From positions 63,650,149 to 63,714,148 of the forward strand of contig NC_135505.1 of the NCBI RefSeq assembly GCF_052857255.1: 64,000 nt of DNA, written 5' to 3'. Under the pieces are notes generated by a model. It was not told the DNA's origin, ran no database searches, and saw only the letters and a list, made by a program, of their open reading frames with translations. Every line of letters starts with the position of its first letter. Positions within the stretch are counted from its first letter, which is position 1. Origin of the DNA: Amblyomma americanum (lineage: Eukaryota; Arthropoda; Arachnida; Ixodida; Ixodidae). The translations under genes and the position numbers were made by a program. Shown here piece by piece: positions 1-9,725 of this stretch.

Positions 1-34
1 CATGCAGAACAGCGCAAAGAGATGACGAAGTAGA

Positions 35-271
35 TGGTTTATGGTTTATCGGGGCTTAACGTCCCAAAGCGACTAAGGCTATGAGAGACACCGTAGTTAA
101 CGGCTCCGGAAATTTCGACCACCTGGGGTTCTTTAACGTGCACTGACATCGCACAACACACGGGCCTCTAGAATTTCGCCTTCATCGAAATTTGACCGCC
201 GCGGCCAGGATCGAACCCGCGTCTTTCGGGCCAGCAGGGGAGCGCCATAAGCACTCAGACACCGCGGCGGC
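35..271 (-). mobile_element. tRNA-derived SINE, Ruka-like (SINE-1)
   Basis: Read on the minus strand, the element opens with a GC-rich stem-like CCGCGGC motif. It then shows a tRNA-type B box (CGGGTTCGATCC) and a body containing GTGCACTTTAAAG-like and GGTCGAAATTTCCGG words, and ends in TTTGGGACGTTAAGCCCC and ATAAACCATAAACC. The same body recurs at 33809-34041 and 38588-38819. Similar words (agatgaagtaga) flank both ends and may be an imperfect target duplication. tRNA-derived SINEs of this design are known from ixodid ticks; the family name is my recollection, not a search result. Confidence 0.82.
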
Positions 272-653
272 AGATGAAGTAGAGACGAGCGAAACAGGCG
301 CTGACTAAAAATAACAACTTTATTCGGAATTGCACACAAAATAAGTAGTCTGTGGCGAAATATTGACTACGAATCTTAGGGCTTAGATGTTCTGTAAAAG
401 GGGTAAAGATAAGTTGAGAGATTAGGTGAAAGGCTTAAAATGTATTCTAAGAGAGGTAAGATTGACTCTTTTCCAGACAGACAGTCTATTTGGTTAGCAG
501 TTCAAAGGACGGGCTGCTAACATAGGTGGCGCCACGGTTTCGAATCAGGTATGCTTCATGAGTCGCTCGGGATATGGTCTTGAAACCTTCGTCGTTTCGA
601 AGGGTGCTAGGCGTGATCACTTCTTACAATGACGAGGCAAATCGCTGCCTGTT
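272..653. other. Non-coding stretch between SINE and PLE
   Basis: No supportable gene. It probably includes the decayed 3' untranslated end of the minus-strand PLE next door. A TTCGAAACG word (minus, around 595-603) resembles the end of a PLE hammerhead-type core, but the matching CTGATGA half is not visible. Confidence 0.4.
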
Positions 654-1709
654 CTAGTCTCTAGTGAGTTGGCATATTCCCGATGAAAAGATACATCTTC
701 CTGTCGGTCTAATAGAGGACGCTACAAATGATAGCGGGATCTCGTAGAATACCGAGGTCGCGCTTGGATTCACTAATGGCTGTTTATGCTTTACCGTGAA
801 TTTTCTTTTTGGCTGACCTTCTTGGTGAACTGTTTCACAGAGGCCTCCTAATTTGCTGTGCGCTGAATAGGCTATGCAAATGTCCAGTTGCCCGGCAGTT
901 TTCTTAACCCTACGGCTGACTTCTTGGATGTACGGGATAACCGCTATTAAGGACCGATCCATGTCGTTGTAAGTGCGATAGGTTTGGCGCAACTCTCGCG
1001 ATAACATTTCCGTCAAGATCGCGATGAGCAACTTGGGGCAGCTCCGCTTCCGTCAACCAAAATGACATTCCTTTGGGCTAGTTCGTATGATTCCACCAGC
1101 GGGCAAGCGTGATCTTTTGGACGCAGGGACATAAAGAGACACATTGAAACACGAAACACAGCCCTAAGAACTTTAGTCACCCTTTTTTCAATAAAGTTGG
1201 TATTAAGCGCTGTGTTTCGTGTTTCAATCGTTCTCTCTACGTCCCTGCATCTCAAAGTTCACTCTGACCCACAGATGGTTCTGTTAACCGTTCGACTTGC
1301 GCCTGGAAGCAGGTCGGGACGCAATGGGCCCACTATCTTTGAAGGGCTTTCCTTGCAGCTGATGTGGCAAGGTTACGCTTCACCAGTTTCCAGTGCGCTG
1401 TCGATTAGGGTAGGAGGGACTTCATCGAGGATGGCGCGTACTTCCAGCAGACGTGATCTGCTGGTGTTGTGAGGCCGTGCGGTGAAATTGTAGTTCGCTG
1501 CTTCCTGGTAGTTCTGAGGTTAATGAGAGGTCTGCCAGTTTGTACCGAAACAGGGCTATTATGCCTTCCGATGTTGTAAGTTCGGTGCCGGGGAACGGTT
1601 TGAATAATATGCGATAATCGTCAACATACCGCATGATCTTGATGGTCCTGTAGTTCTTCACATGTGGCAGTATGCTCCTGTCGCAGTTTACTAGCAACAG
1701 GTAGCTCAT
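654..1709 (-). mobile_element. Decayed Penelope-like element: RT end plus GIY-YIG endonuclease
   Basis: Two minus-strand blocks lie in the order expected for a PLE. The upstream block (1709-1422) reads MRYVDDYRILFKP, the catalytic Y-x-D-D region of Penelope-type reverse transcriptase. The downstream block (1031-654) reads IPYIQEVSRRVKKTAGQ followed by FYEIPLS and TGRCI. That is the linker and a damaged GIY-YIG endonuclease in which the expected CGK-YIGQ stretch is lost. A small inverted repeat at 1121-1249 sits between the blocks. PLEs use these two activities for target-primed retrotransposition. The copy is broken by frame changes and stops and cannot be active. Confidence 0.78.
1121..1249. 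repeat. Local inverted repeat inside PLE
   Basis: The left arm, about 1121-1162, contains TTGAAACACGAAACACAGC. The right arm, about 1209-1249, is its near-perfect reverse complement (GCTGTGTTTCGTGTTTCAA). The spacer is about 46 bp. It lies between the RT and endonuclease parts of the PLE and looks like a local inverted duplication. Confidence 0.75.
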
Positions 1710-2824
1710 TACCGGGGTTAAGCAGGACCCTCTGCTTACGCTATGCTTTTTCTTTCAAATGCACAGCATACTGCAGGAGTCTAAAGAGGGAAACGTAGTG
1801 AATCTGCCGACGCTGAAGCCACAGGTGTTTTGAAAGTGAATTGTTCCGATCTCTTCCAATCGGTCATTAACTCCTGCCGTCTCAAATTCGTGCTGTGTTT
1901 GCGCTGTTTCCTTTTCGTCATGTTTATTTATTTACTTTCACCAGCAGACAATATACACAGCCTGATGCAGGGACAGAGGCTTAAGGTTGTGAAGCCCGGC
2001 GAGGATTCGGACCTTACGCAGTAAGCAGCAGTATTGTTGCAAAATACATCACAATCTATAAAATACGAAACAAATTTCGCTTCCTGACATTTTACATGAT
2101 GCCAAGAGGAGCCATTTGACACTACAGTCATATGATCTGGCTAGAACAATAGCACGAACAGAAGGAATTCATACAATGCATGGCCCTATTTAAAAATAAT
2201 TCCGTGCGCACATCACAAGAAAAAATTGTACCACAGCACACACAACAAGAAAAGAGAATTTGTACTGATCAAAACAACTTGTTTGAACAAAATAACGCAG
2301 GCGAGAAATTCAAATACATGCAGTGTTCATTTACAGAAGTACTTGAATCTAGAGGGCAACAACATCTCCCTTGCATGGCATGTGAATGTTCTTAATGTGC
2401 ATTCTAAATTTAGCTTTCCTTCAAGTTTATTTAGGGAGGCAGGTACTTGATATGCTATTCTTTGCTTTCTATAGTTTGTTCTTATTTTCGGTGTTAGATA
2501 TTCTCGGTGACTTCAAACTTAATCGGCATTTTTGCTGCCACTGGTTTCGAAAACACGACAGTTCTCATGTAATACCTGCAGAGCTTTTAAATAATATAAC
2601 TGGTCTACCCTTAAGATAGTGTGTTTTGCAAATATATGGGCTGTCCTTTGGTCTTGTATTTATATGTGGAAGGATTCAGAAGAGCGCAGTAATTTGTTTT
2701 GCAATATAATTAGTGTTGTGTAATTGTACTGCGTAGTAGTCCCCCAAACCATTAGAACGTATGTTAATTTTGAGTAAAAAGAACAAATGTTCCTTTTTAG
2801 TCAGAGAGGTGTGAGCCGAGAAAT
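1710..2824. other. AT-rich DNA without recognisable gene
   Basis: Only short open frames with no recognisable motif. Possible remnants of PLE or LINE untranslated sequence; nothing specific can be supported. Confidence 0.4.
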
Positions 2825-3200
2825 TTAGCGCTCACTCCCAAATGCGCGGCCAAATTGCACGCTGAGGCTTTCAATCTGTACAGACCAGCTCAAGTCCTCT
2901 TGAAACCAAACGCCAAGAAACTTCTCAAATTTGACATCAAGTTTATTATGTACAGTTTTGGGGGCGAGACTAAATATGTTATGGATAAGTTTTGAAGCAT
3001 TCAATCTCAATCGATTTCTTCTTAACCATATTGAAAGCTGTAGAAGGTAGTACCCGTTAACAGAAAATTCTGGTGTGTATAGGCTATGTGAAGAAAAAAA
3101 AAAGCTGCTATCGTCTGCATACATTATTACTTGAGGGCAACTCTATCTGGGCAATGTCTATGATATAAAGCAGAAAAAATATTGTTACACCATCTAGCCC
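2825..3200 (-). mobile_element. LINE reverse transcriptase fragment
   Basis: The minus strand encodes FFLLYIIDIAQIE, then after a one-base frame change MYADDSSFFFSS, the RT catalytic YADD box. Further on come NRLRLNASK and KFLGVWFQEDLSW, the thumb-side motif of Jockey/CR1-type LINEs. Upstream sequence is replaced by the (AC)n tract at 3207-3567, so the element is truncated on both sides. Defective; clade assignment is tentative. Confidence 0.72.
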
Positions 3201-3206
3201 GCAACA

Positions 3207-3567
<361 letters not shown>

Positions 3568-3879
3568 AGACTCCAACGTTTCATACCGGGGAGGAAACGA
3601 TTCGACTGTTTCTGTTACCCAACAGCCGGTTAATTTATCTTGTGTTTTGAGTACTCGCCTACTGCCCAATACACCCAAAAGATTCCCTTCAGAGGAGAGT
3701 ATTGTCGGGCATGTTTGCTTTGCATGATATAAAAGAAGTGGACGTCAGTCGTTCATTGTGTTTCTTCTCGGTCCTTGTCTAAGTTTTGAAGACTAAACAT
3801 TTTGACAAATTTGCCTGTCTGGTTGGGTTTGAAGACTTATAATGAACTGCATATCTCCAACCAAAAATTTTCCTTTTAC

Positions 3880-3920
3880 TCAACGTTCCGAAGCCGACTG
3901 AACTCCTTCATCAGGGGTGA
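3880..3920 (-). ncRNA. Possible hammerhead-type ribozyme core at PLE 3' end
   Basis: On the minus strand CTGATGA (3914-3908) is followed by AAGGAG, a short loop, GGCTTCGGAACG and then TTGAG. Hammerhead ribozymes have CUGAUGA, a stem II and GAAAC, and PLEs are known to carry such motifs in their terminal repeats. Here GAAAC appears as GGAAC, so the copy may be inactive. The position, just 3' of the PLE coding remnant at 4023-5048, fits. Flanking stems I and III were not folded. Confidence 0.35.
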
Positions 3921-4022
3921 CTGAGGGCAGTAGCTAGCGTCTTTTAAGTATTGAGGGGAGGGTGGGGTTCAAAGGAACGGCAGCTGTGACGCGAAAGGCG
4001 CGGGGGAGGGGAGTTTAGGCTG

Positions 4023-5048
4023 TTATTCACGCTGGCGCACTGCAGGGAGGTGGTGAATGGCGACTTTTTTTCGTTGAGTTGAAGAGCGAAGTGCCTCTGC
4101 ATATACTGGGGGCAGGTTTCCTTTTGTGCGGTTGATATTGTTTGGTTTGGTTTGGATGTGCCAGCATTCTGGAAGAAGCCTTTTCTGGTAATTTGTTTCG
4201 GTTCCGAGGCTGCGGGTTTCTTCGAAGTTGATTCTATGGTCGGAGTTCTCGGGAGGTTCGGCTACTGGATTGAGCTCTCTTGCGAATTCGCCGACGTCGA
4301 TTTTATATTGCCGAATTCTTTCTTTGAAATTTTTGGTTTCGCCGATGTAGCTTGCGTCGCAGTCGGCACAAGGAATTTTGTAGACGATGCCTTGGGCTCT
4401 TTCTCTCGGCGGCCGGTCTTTGGGAAAAGGTAGGCAAAGCGCAACAGTGTTTGTGGACTTGTGCGCAACCTGGAGACCCGATTTTTTCAATATTCGGGCG
4501 ATGGTTTCGCTGACACCTCCGACATAAGGTAAATCGACGTATTTTGGTGGTGGCGCTGGACTTTGTGTGTTGATTTATTGACGAATGTTGTGTTTTTGAC
4601 GTCGAATGGTTTTTTGAAAGAAGCCTTTTGGGTAGCCGTTCATGATGAGTTCTTTGAATACCGTGCGTTGTTCTTTTTTTCTGTCAAGTTATGTGCTGCG
4701 GTGTGTCTCAACTCTTCGGAACAGCGTCTTCACCACTGATGCATTATGGACTGGCGGGTGGTTCGAAGAGAAGTGGAGTTACCGGCGTGAGTGAGTTGGT
4801 TTGTGGTATACGGAGAATTGAAAGGTATTGTGGTTTCGGGACACGAGGACGTCCAAAAACGGCAGGGAATTTTCTTGTTCCACCTCTAGCGTTAACTGAA
4901 TGTCAGGTTCTACGGAGTTTAAATGACGAAGGAAATTTTGAGTCTCAGACCTTTGATGACGGTGAAGCAGTTGTCGACATACCTGAGGAAAATCTTTGGC
5001 GGCAGCATCCACCCCTGCCTTCGTGGCCACTTTAACCATGGAACACAT
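4023..5048 (-). mobile_element. Decayed Penelope-like element, Neptune-like endonuclease
   Basis: The upstream minus-strand block (5048-4779) reads NFLRHLNSVEPDIQLTLE, ENSLPFLDVLVSR and FSVYHKPTHS, the C-terminal RT region of PLEs. Just before it another frame reads YVDNCFTVIKGL, where a D of the catalytic box has become N and a single-base shift separates the two. The downstream block (4490-4023) encodes IVYKIPCADCDASYIGETK, a well-preserved GIY-YIG core with a CxxC insert, then SDHRINFEET. It differs clearly from the other PLEs here, so it is a separate lineage. Between the blocks (4490-4780) the frame is broken. Confidence 0.85.
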
Positions 5049-6300
5049 CGAACAACGAGCCCGCTACTCATTCCACCCAAAGCCACGGAAGTATTTCACA
5101 GCAGCTATCGCCCGAAAAGCCGACCAGCGTCAACATTCACAAACGCCGCAAGTTTGTTGCCACATTTAATATTAGGTGGCGTTACCGTCTCCGGAAATAT
5201 CTCGGTGTCCTAGATTCTTGTATGGACTCAAACATCGGGTGCGAATCACGCAATTACTAATATCAATAGCATTAAACATTGATTAGCACGGCAAATATAG
5301 TAACGCCCTAAGCTATTTTCCGACCAATTCGCGCACTTAGGAACATAAATGCATAAGCGTTTCTTTTTTAAACAGCCTTGCTGTTGTTGGTGGCATTTGC
5401 TGGAGTGGCACATACCAAAAAGAAAGAAATTGGGCAGGGTACGTGTAGTTTGAAAAGGTGAGACACATTGACGTAATTAATCTGCTTCCGGTGCTGCCTG
5501 TTTTCCAAGCATTCTTTGTTTTCTGCTTTTTCCCTCATCGCCGCAGAAAATTTGCCTTTACCTGCACAATACGCTTCCTTCCATTTCCAGGCAATGTGAC
5601 GTAAACGGGTGCGCCTTACATTATTATGAAGATTGCCATTTCCATCTCTGCTTTTGTCTCGAGCATCTGCGGAGCATGTAGTCGTAGATCATCTTCTCCC
5701 AGGTAGAGGCGCCGCGGTACGCGTCACATTAGATGCGCTCTAATGTGAAGTGCCGATTGTTTCGCCCATAATATTGGCCCCACCGCCGTTGTTCGGTTTT
5801 GATCGCGCTTGCGATGTGTGTATATAGAGAGCTTCTGGTATGACGGAAATTACCATGGGTATCTTCATCCCATAGCATAAAACATGAGCTGCACTGAGAG
5901 CTTCTAAAGAAAGGAAGCCCACACTTGTCTCATTTGCAGCACTGTTAGACCAACTAAATTAATCTGCTGGAGAGAGAGTGAATGGCAGAGATATTCTAGG
6001 GCTGCATACATCAAACAGCGCACTTGATCATAAACATTGATAATGAGGCGGCCTGATCTAATTATAATGCGGGCACCTATTTTAGTTTTTTTTTTACTGG
6101 CGCATCTTAGAGCAGCGGAACTTGCTAATAGCTTGATGATGTGGTCGTGTTACACTGACTGCAAATCATTGCAAATTATGCACAGTTGCGCCATCTCGAC
6201 GCTCACAATGAAACTATATGGCTGGTCACTGATCTACTTCGTGTCCAGACGGCATCTACGCTAGCAAAAACGCTCCAAAAATGGAAAGCACAAAGCAGCT
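5049..6300. other. Non-coding, no recognisable feature
   Basis: Short open frames only, none with recognisable domains. The first 100 bp may be further upstream PLE sequence. Confidence 0.4.
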
Positions 6301-6352
6301 GCGTCGGTGGTACAGAGAGAAAAGAAGCGTCGGTGGTACAGAGAGAAAAGAA
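6301..6352 (+). repeat. Two 26-bp direct repeats copied from the tRNA 5' end
   Basis: Units 6301-6326 and 6327-6352 are identical. Each begins GCGTCGGTGGTACAG, the first 15 bases of the adjacent tRNA-Gly with one T-to-C change, followed by AGAGAAAAGAA. The array abuts the mature tRNA start at 6353, so three copies of the tRNA 5' end lie in register. Replication slippage or repeated partial insertion would explain this. Confidence 0.95.
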
Positions 6353-6424
6353 GCGTCGGTGGTATAGTGGTTAGCATAGCTGCCTCCCAAGCAGTTGACC
6401 CGGGTTCGATTCCCGGCCGACGCA
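6353..6424 (+). tRNA. tRNA-Gly (anticodon CCC)
   Basis: A 72-nt cloverleaf with every canonical part. The acceptor stem GCGTCGG/CCGACGC is a perfect 7 bp, with discriminator A at 6424. The anticodon arm GCTGC-CTCCCAA-GCAGT places CCC in the loop. The T arm CCGGG-TTCGATT-CCCGG is a perfect 5 bp. Internal promoter: A box around TGGTATAGTGG (6359-6369) and B box GGTTCGATTCC. No intron. It decodes GGG (Gly) codons. It matches the animal tRNA-Gly pattern and looks functional, unlike the tRNA-like SINE heads elsewhere in the window. A T6 terminator follows at 6433. Confidence 0.96.
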
Positions 6425-6432
6425 ACGTTTAC

Positions 6433-6438
6433 TTTTTT
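6433..6438 (+). terminator. RNA polymerase III terminator (T6)
   Basis: TTTTTT run 9 nt after the tRNA 3' end, the usual Pol III stop signal. Confidence 0.85.
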
Positions 6439-8067
6439 CTTGCGAGCAGGGGTGGTCGTGGATTCAGCTAACTTTAACTATGGCTGTATAAATTACAGCT
6501 CCTTACTGCCCGTTTGCGAGTAGAGCGGCGTCGGCGCGTGATGCGCAGCAGATTGATTACCCGACTCCGCCTTTCCCCAGGAGGTTGTCTTGCGCTACCT
6601 TTGTCATCTTTTCGCTGGGGATCGCTATCACCGCAGACCATGCAACCTTGCGCAATTCCTTCCAACTCTCGGCCACCTGTCCTGTGCACTCAAGTCATGC
6701 GTCGCGCATTGCACTATTTCGTTACAGTAGGGTAATGCGCTGTATTAAGGCTCCGTGAGAGCTTTGAAACTATTTTCGGACGCTCTGTGGCCGTTTTTGT
6801 AGGAGCCATAACCAGCTCTAAAAATGGTGTGGCAGTAACCATACAACAGTGTTGACCGCTTTAAAGTGCTGTAAAGGGAGGAGTTAACCCTTTTCAGGCG
6901 CTGTTGTTATTTCAATAGAAAAGAAACGATTTTCCCCAAAAACATTGCATTTAGATGAAAAGCGGGAATTCTTAGTTTTTTTGGGGAAGGAACTCGTCGC
7001 TGCTTTTTGCACAAATGCACATAATTTCTTATGAAGCTTTATTACACTACCGGAGCTTGATAGTAAAATGCCAGTTTTTGTAAATTTAGCGCCCTAGGGT
7101 TCATGACATAAATTTATTTTTTGAAAACCCCCCATTACCTTAGAAATTCATAGAAAGAAACTTGGCGGCCAAATCCGTGCGCAAGATTATGACAGAATAC
7201 TTGCTACCATGCTTTTAAATTTGAGAAATATCGGTCCCTGCAGTCGTAGTTTGCAGAAAAGGACACCTTTTACAATATCAATCCTGATAACTTCACTTAA
7301 AAAAGAAATAAGTGCTAGTATAGTACACAATAAGAAAACGTGCAGAGTTCGCTTTTGCACAGCGTTGTGTACTGGGGACCTTAACGGCCTGATGGAGTGG
7401 TCGGGATTGCAATACGCGATAATGAGCAATTACCGTGTACATGTTTTTAAAACTCACAGGACGACCACGATACTCTGAGAATTAATTATAAAGGCGGGAA
7501 CCACTATGAAGAGCCGCGCCGGCATATCAAATACCCACCAGTGTAAGCCACTCCAATACGTCCGTTTGCATTTGAAAAAGTAAAAAAATTAAGTCAAGAA
7601 TAACGATCACGCAAAAGAGCTCCTGTTTTGAATCACTGCCGGGTATCACCAATCGAGCTCTGATATTTTCTCTCATTTTAAAGCGAAGAACTCATGCTAA
7701 TGTTGCTGGCTTTCGCGTCGTCGTTTTCGTCAGCGTAACCGGCAAAGCAATGAAAGCGATGAACACTGAGAAGGATGAAAGTAGAGCCATAAAGAAGCGG
7801 CACACGTGGGAAAGATCGATATCGTGGAGGAGGGTTGGAAGAAAATGTCTTTTGAGGAAAGAAAATGGTGGCGCAGCCTCACATCTCGATGGACACGTCA
7901 ACCACTCCTTAAGTGAAACGATAAAAGAGGGAGTGTAAGAAGAAGGAAAAAGATGCCGTGGAAGAAAGCTGCGACAATTTTTTTTTTTACAAGGCGATCC
8001 CAAACCTTCACTGAAATCTCACAGCAGACGGTAATTTGAACGTTGAAAGTTGGCTTTTTGTGGAAAC
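6439..8067. other. Non-coding, no recognisable gene
   Basis: Open frames are short and unmatched. The part around 6880-7480 is AT-rich. Nothing further can be supported. Confidence 0.4.
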
Positions 8068-8245
8068 GATATAGAGCAGTGTCTGTCTCACATCTCGTCG
8101 GACACTCGAACCGCGCGTAAAGGGAAGGAATAAAGGATGGAGTGAAAGAATAAATGATGAAACATATGCGGTAGCGCGGCGCTCCGGTATAATTTCGATC
8201 ACCTGGGGATCTTTAACGTGCACTGACAACGCACAGCACTCTGGC
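8068..8245 (-). mobile_element. 5'-truncated SINE-2 fragment
   Basis: On the minus strand the sequence carries GTGCACGTTAAAGATC, CCAGGTGATCGAAATTAT, then TCTTTCACTCC, CTTCCCTTTACGCG, GGTTCGAGTGTCC and GAGATGTGAGACAGACAC. This matches the body of the full SINE-2 at 49801-50115. The tRNA head is missing. Confidence 0.75.
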
Positions 8246-8644
8246 ACACTCGGGACAAACAGCCGGTTTGTCCAATTTTTCTAATTTGTGAGAAAAAAAC
8301 TATCAATGCAATCCAGCTGAAAAATTCTGCAGCAATGCCTGCTTCTAAGAATAACGAATACAGAATGCGTGTTTTGGAAAAGGGATGCAAATGAGGCCAC
8401 GCTTTTTGCATTAGCACGCGCGCGCGCTTGTATGTGTCTGCTGGAATGCGTGTGTGTGCGCGCGTGCGTGTTAACTGTGCCGGCGTTAACCCTTTTTAAC
8501 AACGAAGATAGACGGAATGGGCCACTTCGTCCCGAAACGTCACATTTTAAGCCCAATTTTGCGAGTAGTCTATGCGTTCTATTAGTCCGAAAGCACTAAT
8601 CCGGAAGTTCAGAGCTTAGAAAATCGGCAGTTGCCTATGTATGC

Positions 8645-8768
8645 TTGCTTAGAAGTAAAAAAAAAAATCACATCAATTTTTACGACTGGGAGACGAACCC
8701 GTGCCTATACCGCATCCTATGCCTATGACAAAAACTAGCCTTGCGGCATAGGCTATCGACGCCGCCGG
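8645..8768 (-). other. Possible tRNA-like head (Pol III B-box-like)
   Basis: The minus strand contains ACGGGTTCGTCTCCCAG, a B-box-like T-arm sequence, about 60 nt after GGCGTCGATAGCCTA, a weak A-box candidate. No cloverleaf closes. Likely a decayed tRNA-derived SINE head or a chance match. Confidence 0.3.
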
Positions 8769-8889
8769 ACAAGCCTCGTGTTATACTGCGCCATGCTCTC
8801 GCGCTGTGCGTTGCATAGCGTCGTCTTCATCAACTACTATCTGCTCCTCCCGGCGGCACTGCCCAGTCATAGTCTTATTCTACGTAACA

Positions 8890-9170
8890 CAAATCCGCAT
8901 TTTCGCACTGTTTAGCTATGGTTTAGCCGTGGTTTAGCTATGATTAAAGCTGGAGTGACGCGATAGCTACAGCTGGCCGTGTTGAACTTGGTCACGTGAC
9001 CAACCACGTGACGAGCCACGCGATCAGCCATGGCGCCGGGACGCCGGCAGCAGCTCCGCACCAACTGACCAGCCACGTGACATCGTGGCGGTGCAGCTAC
9101 AGGGTGGCTGCGCCGCTACTCTGAAGGCTCGAAATGCTACCGTAATGTAGCTATCGCTACAACATTCCCA
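8890..9170 (+). repeat. E-box-rich interspersed repeat, copy 1
   Basis: Contains GCGATAGCTACAGCTGGCC, GGTCACGTGACCAACCACGT, AGCAGCTCCGCACCA and CAGCTACAGGGTGGC. The same words in the same order occur on the minus strand near 63050-63390 (copy 2). CACGTG palindromes are dense. It may be a moderately repeated element or a shared promoter-like module. Confidence 0.65.
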
Positions 9171-9463
9171 GTAGTTTTTTCAACCACCAAGTTTTTCCAT
9201 GTTCAGGCAGGATACTATAGAGCCCTTGACTACTTTACAAGCGTAAAGTTTTTGGAAAGAAGACTTCCTGTGTTCTTTCATTGTCACCGTCCCGGCCGAA
9301 TTGCTATACGGCCCTATGGACCTAGCTGTTGCGTTTTATGTAATAGTAAAACGAACTCTTGAGCGAATTGATTGGGTTCTTGAGACCACTGCTGTAGTGA
9401 CTGCAAGGTATGTCTGCAGTGACAGGCTAAGATAAATTATTGTTGATATTCAGCATGCCTTAT

Positions 9464-9644
9464 TAATAGTAATAATAATTGGTTTTGGGGGAACAGAAGT
9501 GCGCAGTATCTGTCTCATATATCGTTGGACACCTGAACCGCACCGTAAGGGAAGGGATAAAGGAGAGAGTGAAAGAAGAAGGGAAGAGAAAGGTGCCGTA
9601 GTGGAGGGCTCCGGAATAATTTCGACCACCTTGGGACCTTTATT
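9464..9644 (-). mobile_element. 5'-truncated SINE-2 fragment with ATT tail
   Basis: On the minus strand: GGTCGAAATTATTCCGGAGC, CCTCCACTACGGCACC, TATATGAGACAGATAC and a terminal (ATT)n-type tail at about 9464-9480. This is the 3' two-thirds of SINE-2 (compare 49801-50115); the tRNA head is absent. It lies about 80 bp upstream of the LINE at 9726. Confidence 0.8.
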
Positions 9645-9725
9645 GCAATAAACCATTTGGGGGTGAAGCGATCGTTCGAGCTGTTTTTACCATGGTGATG
9701 CCGTAGTGGTTTTGCCCTCCAGTAA

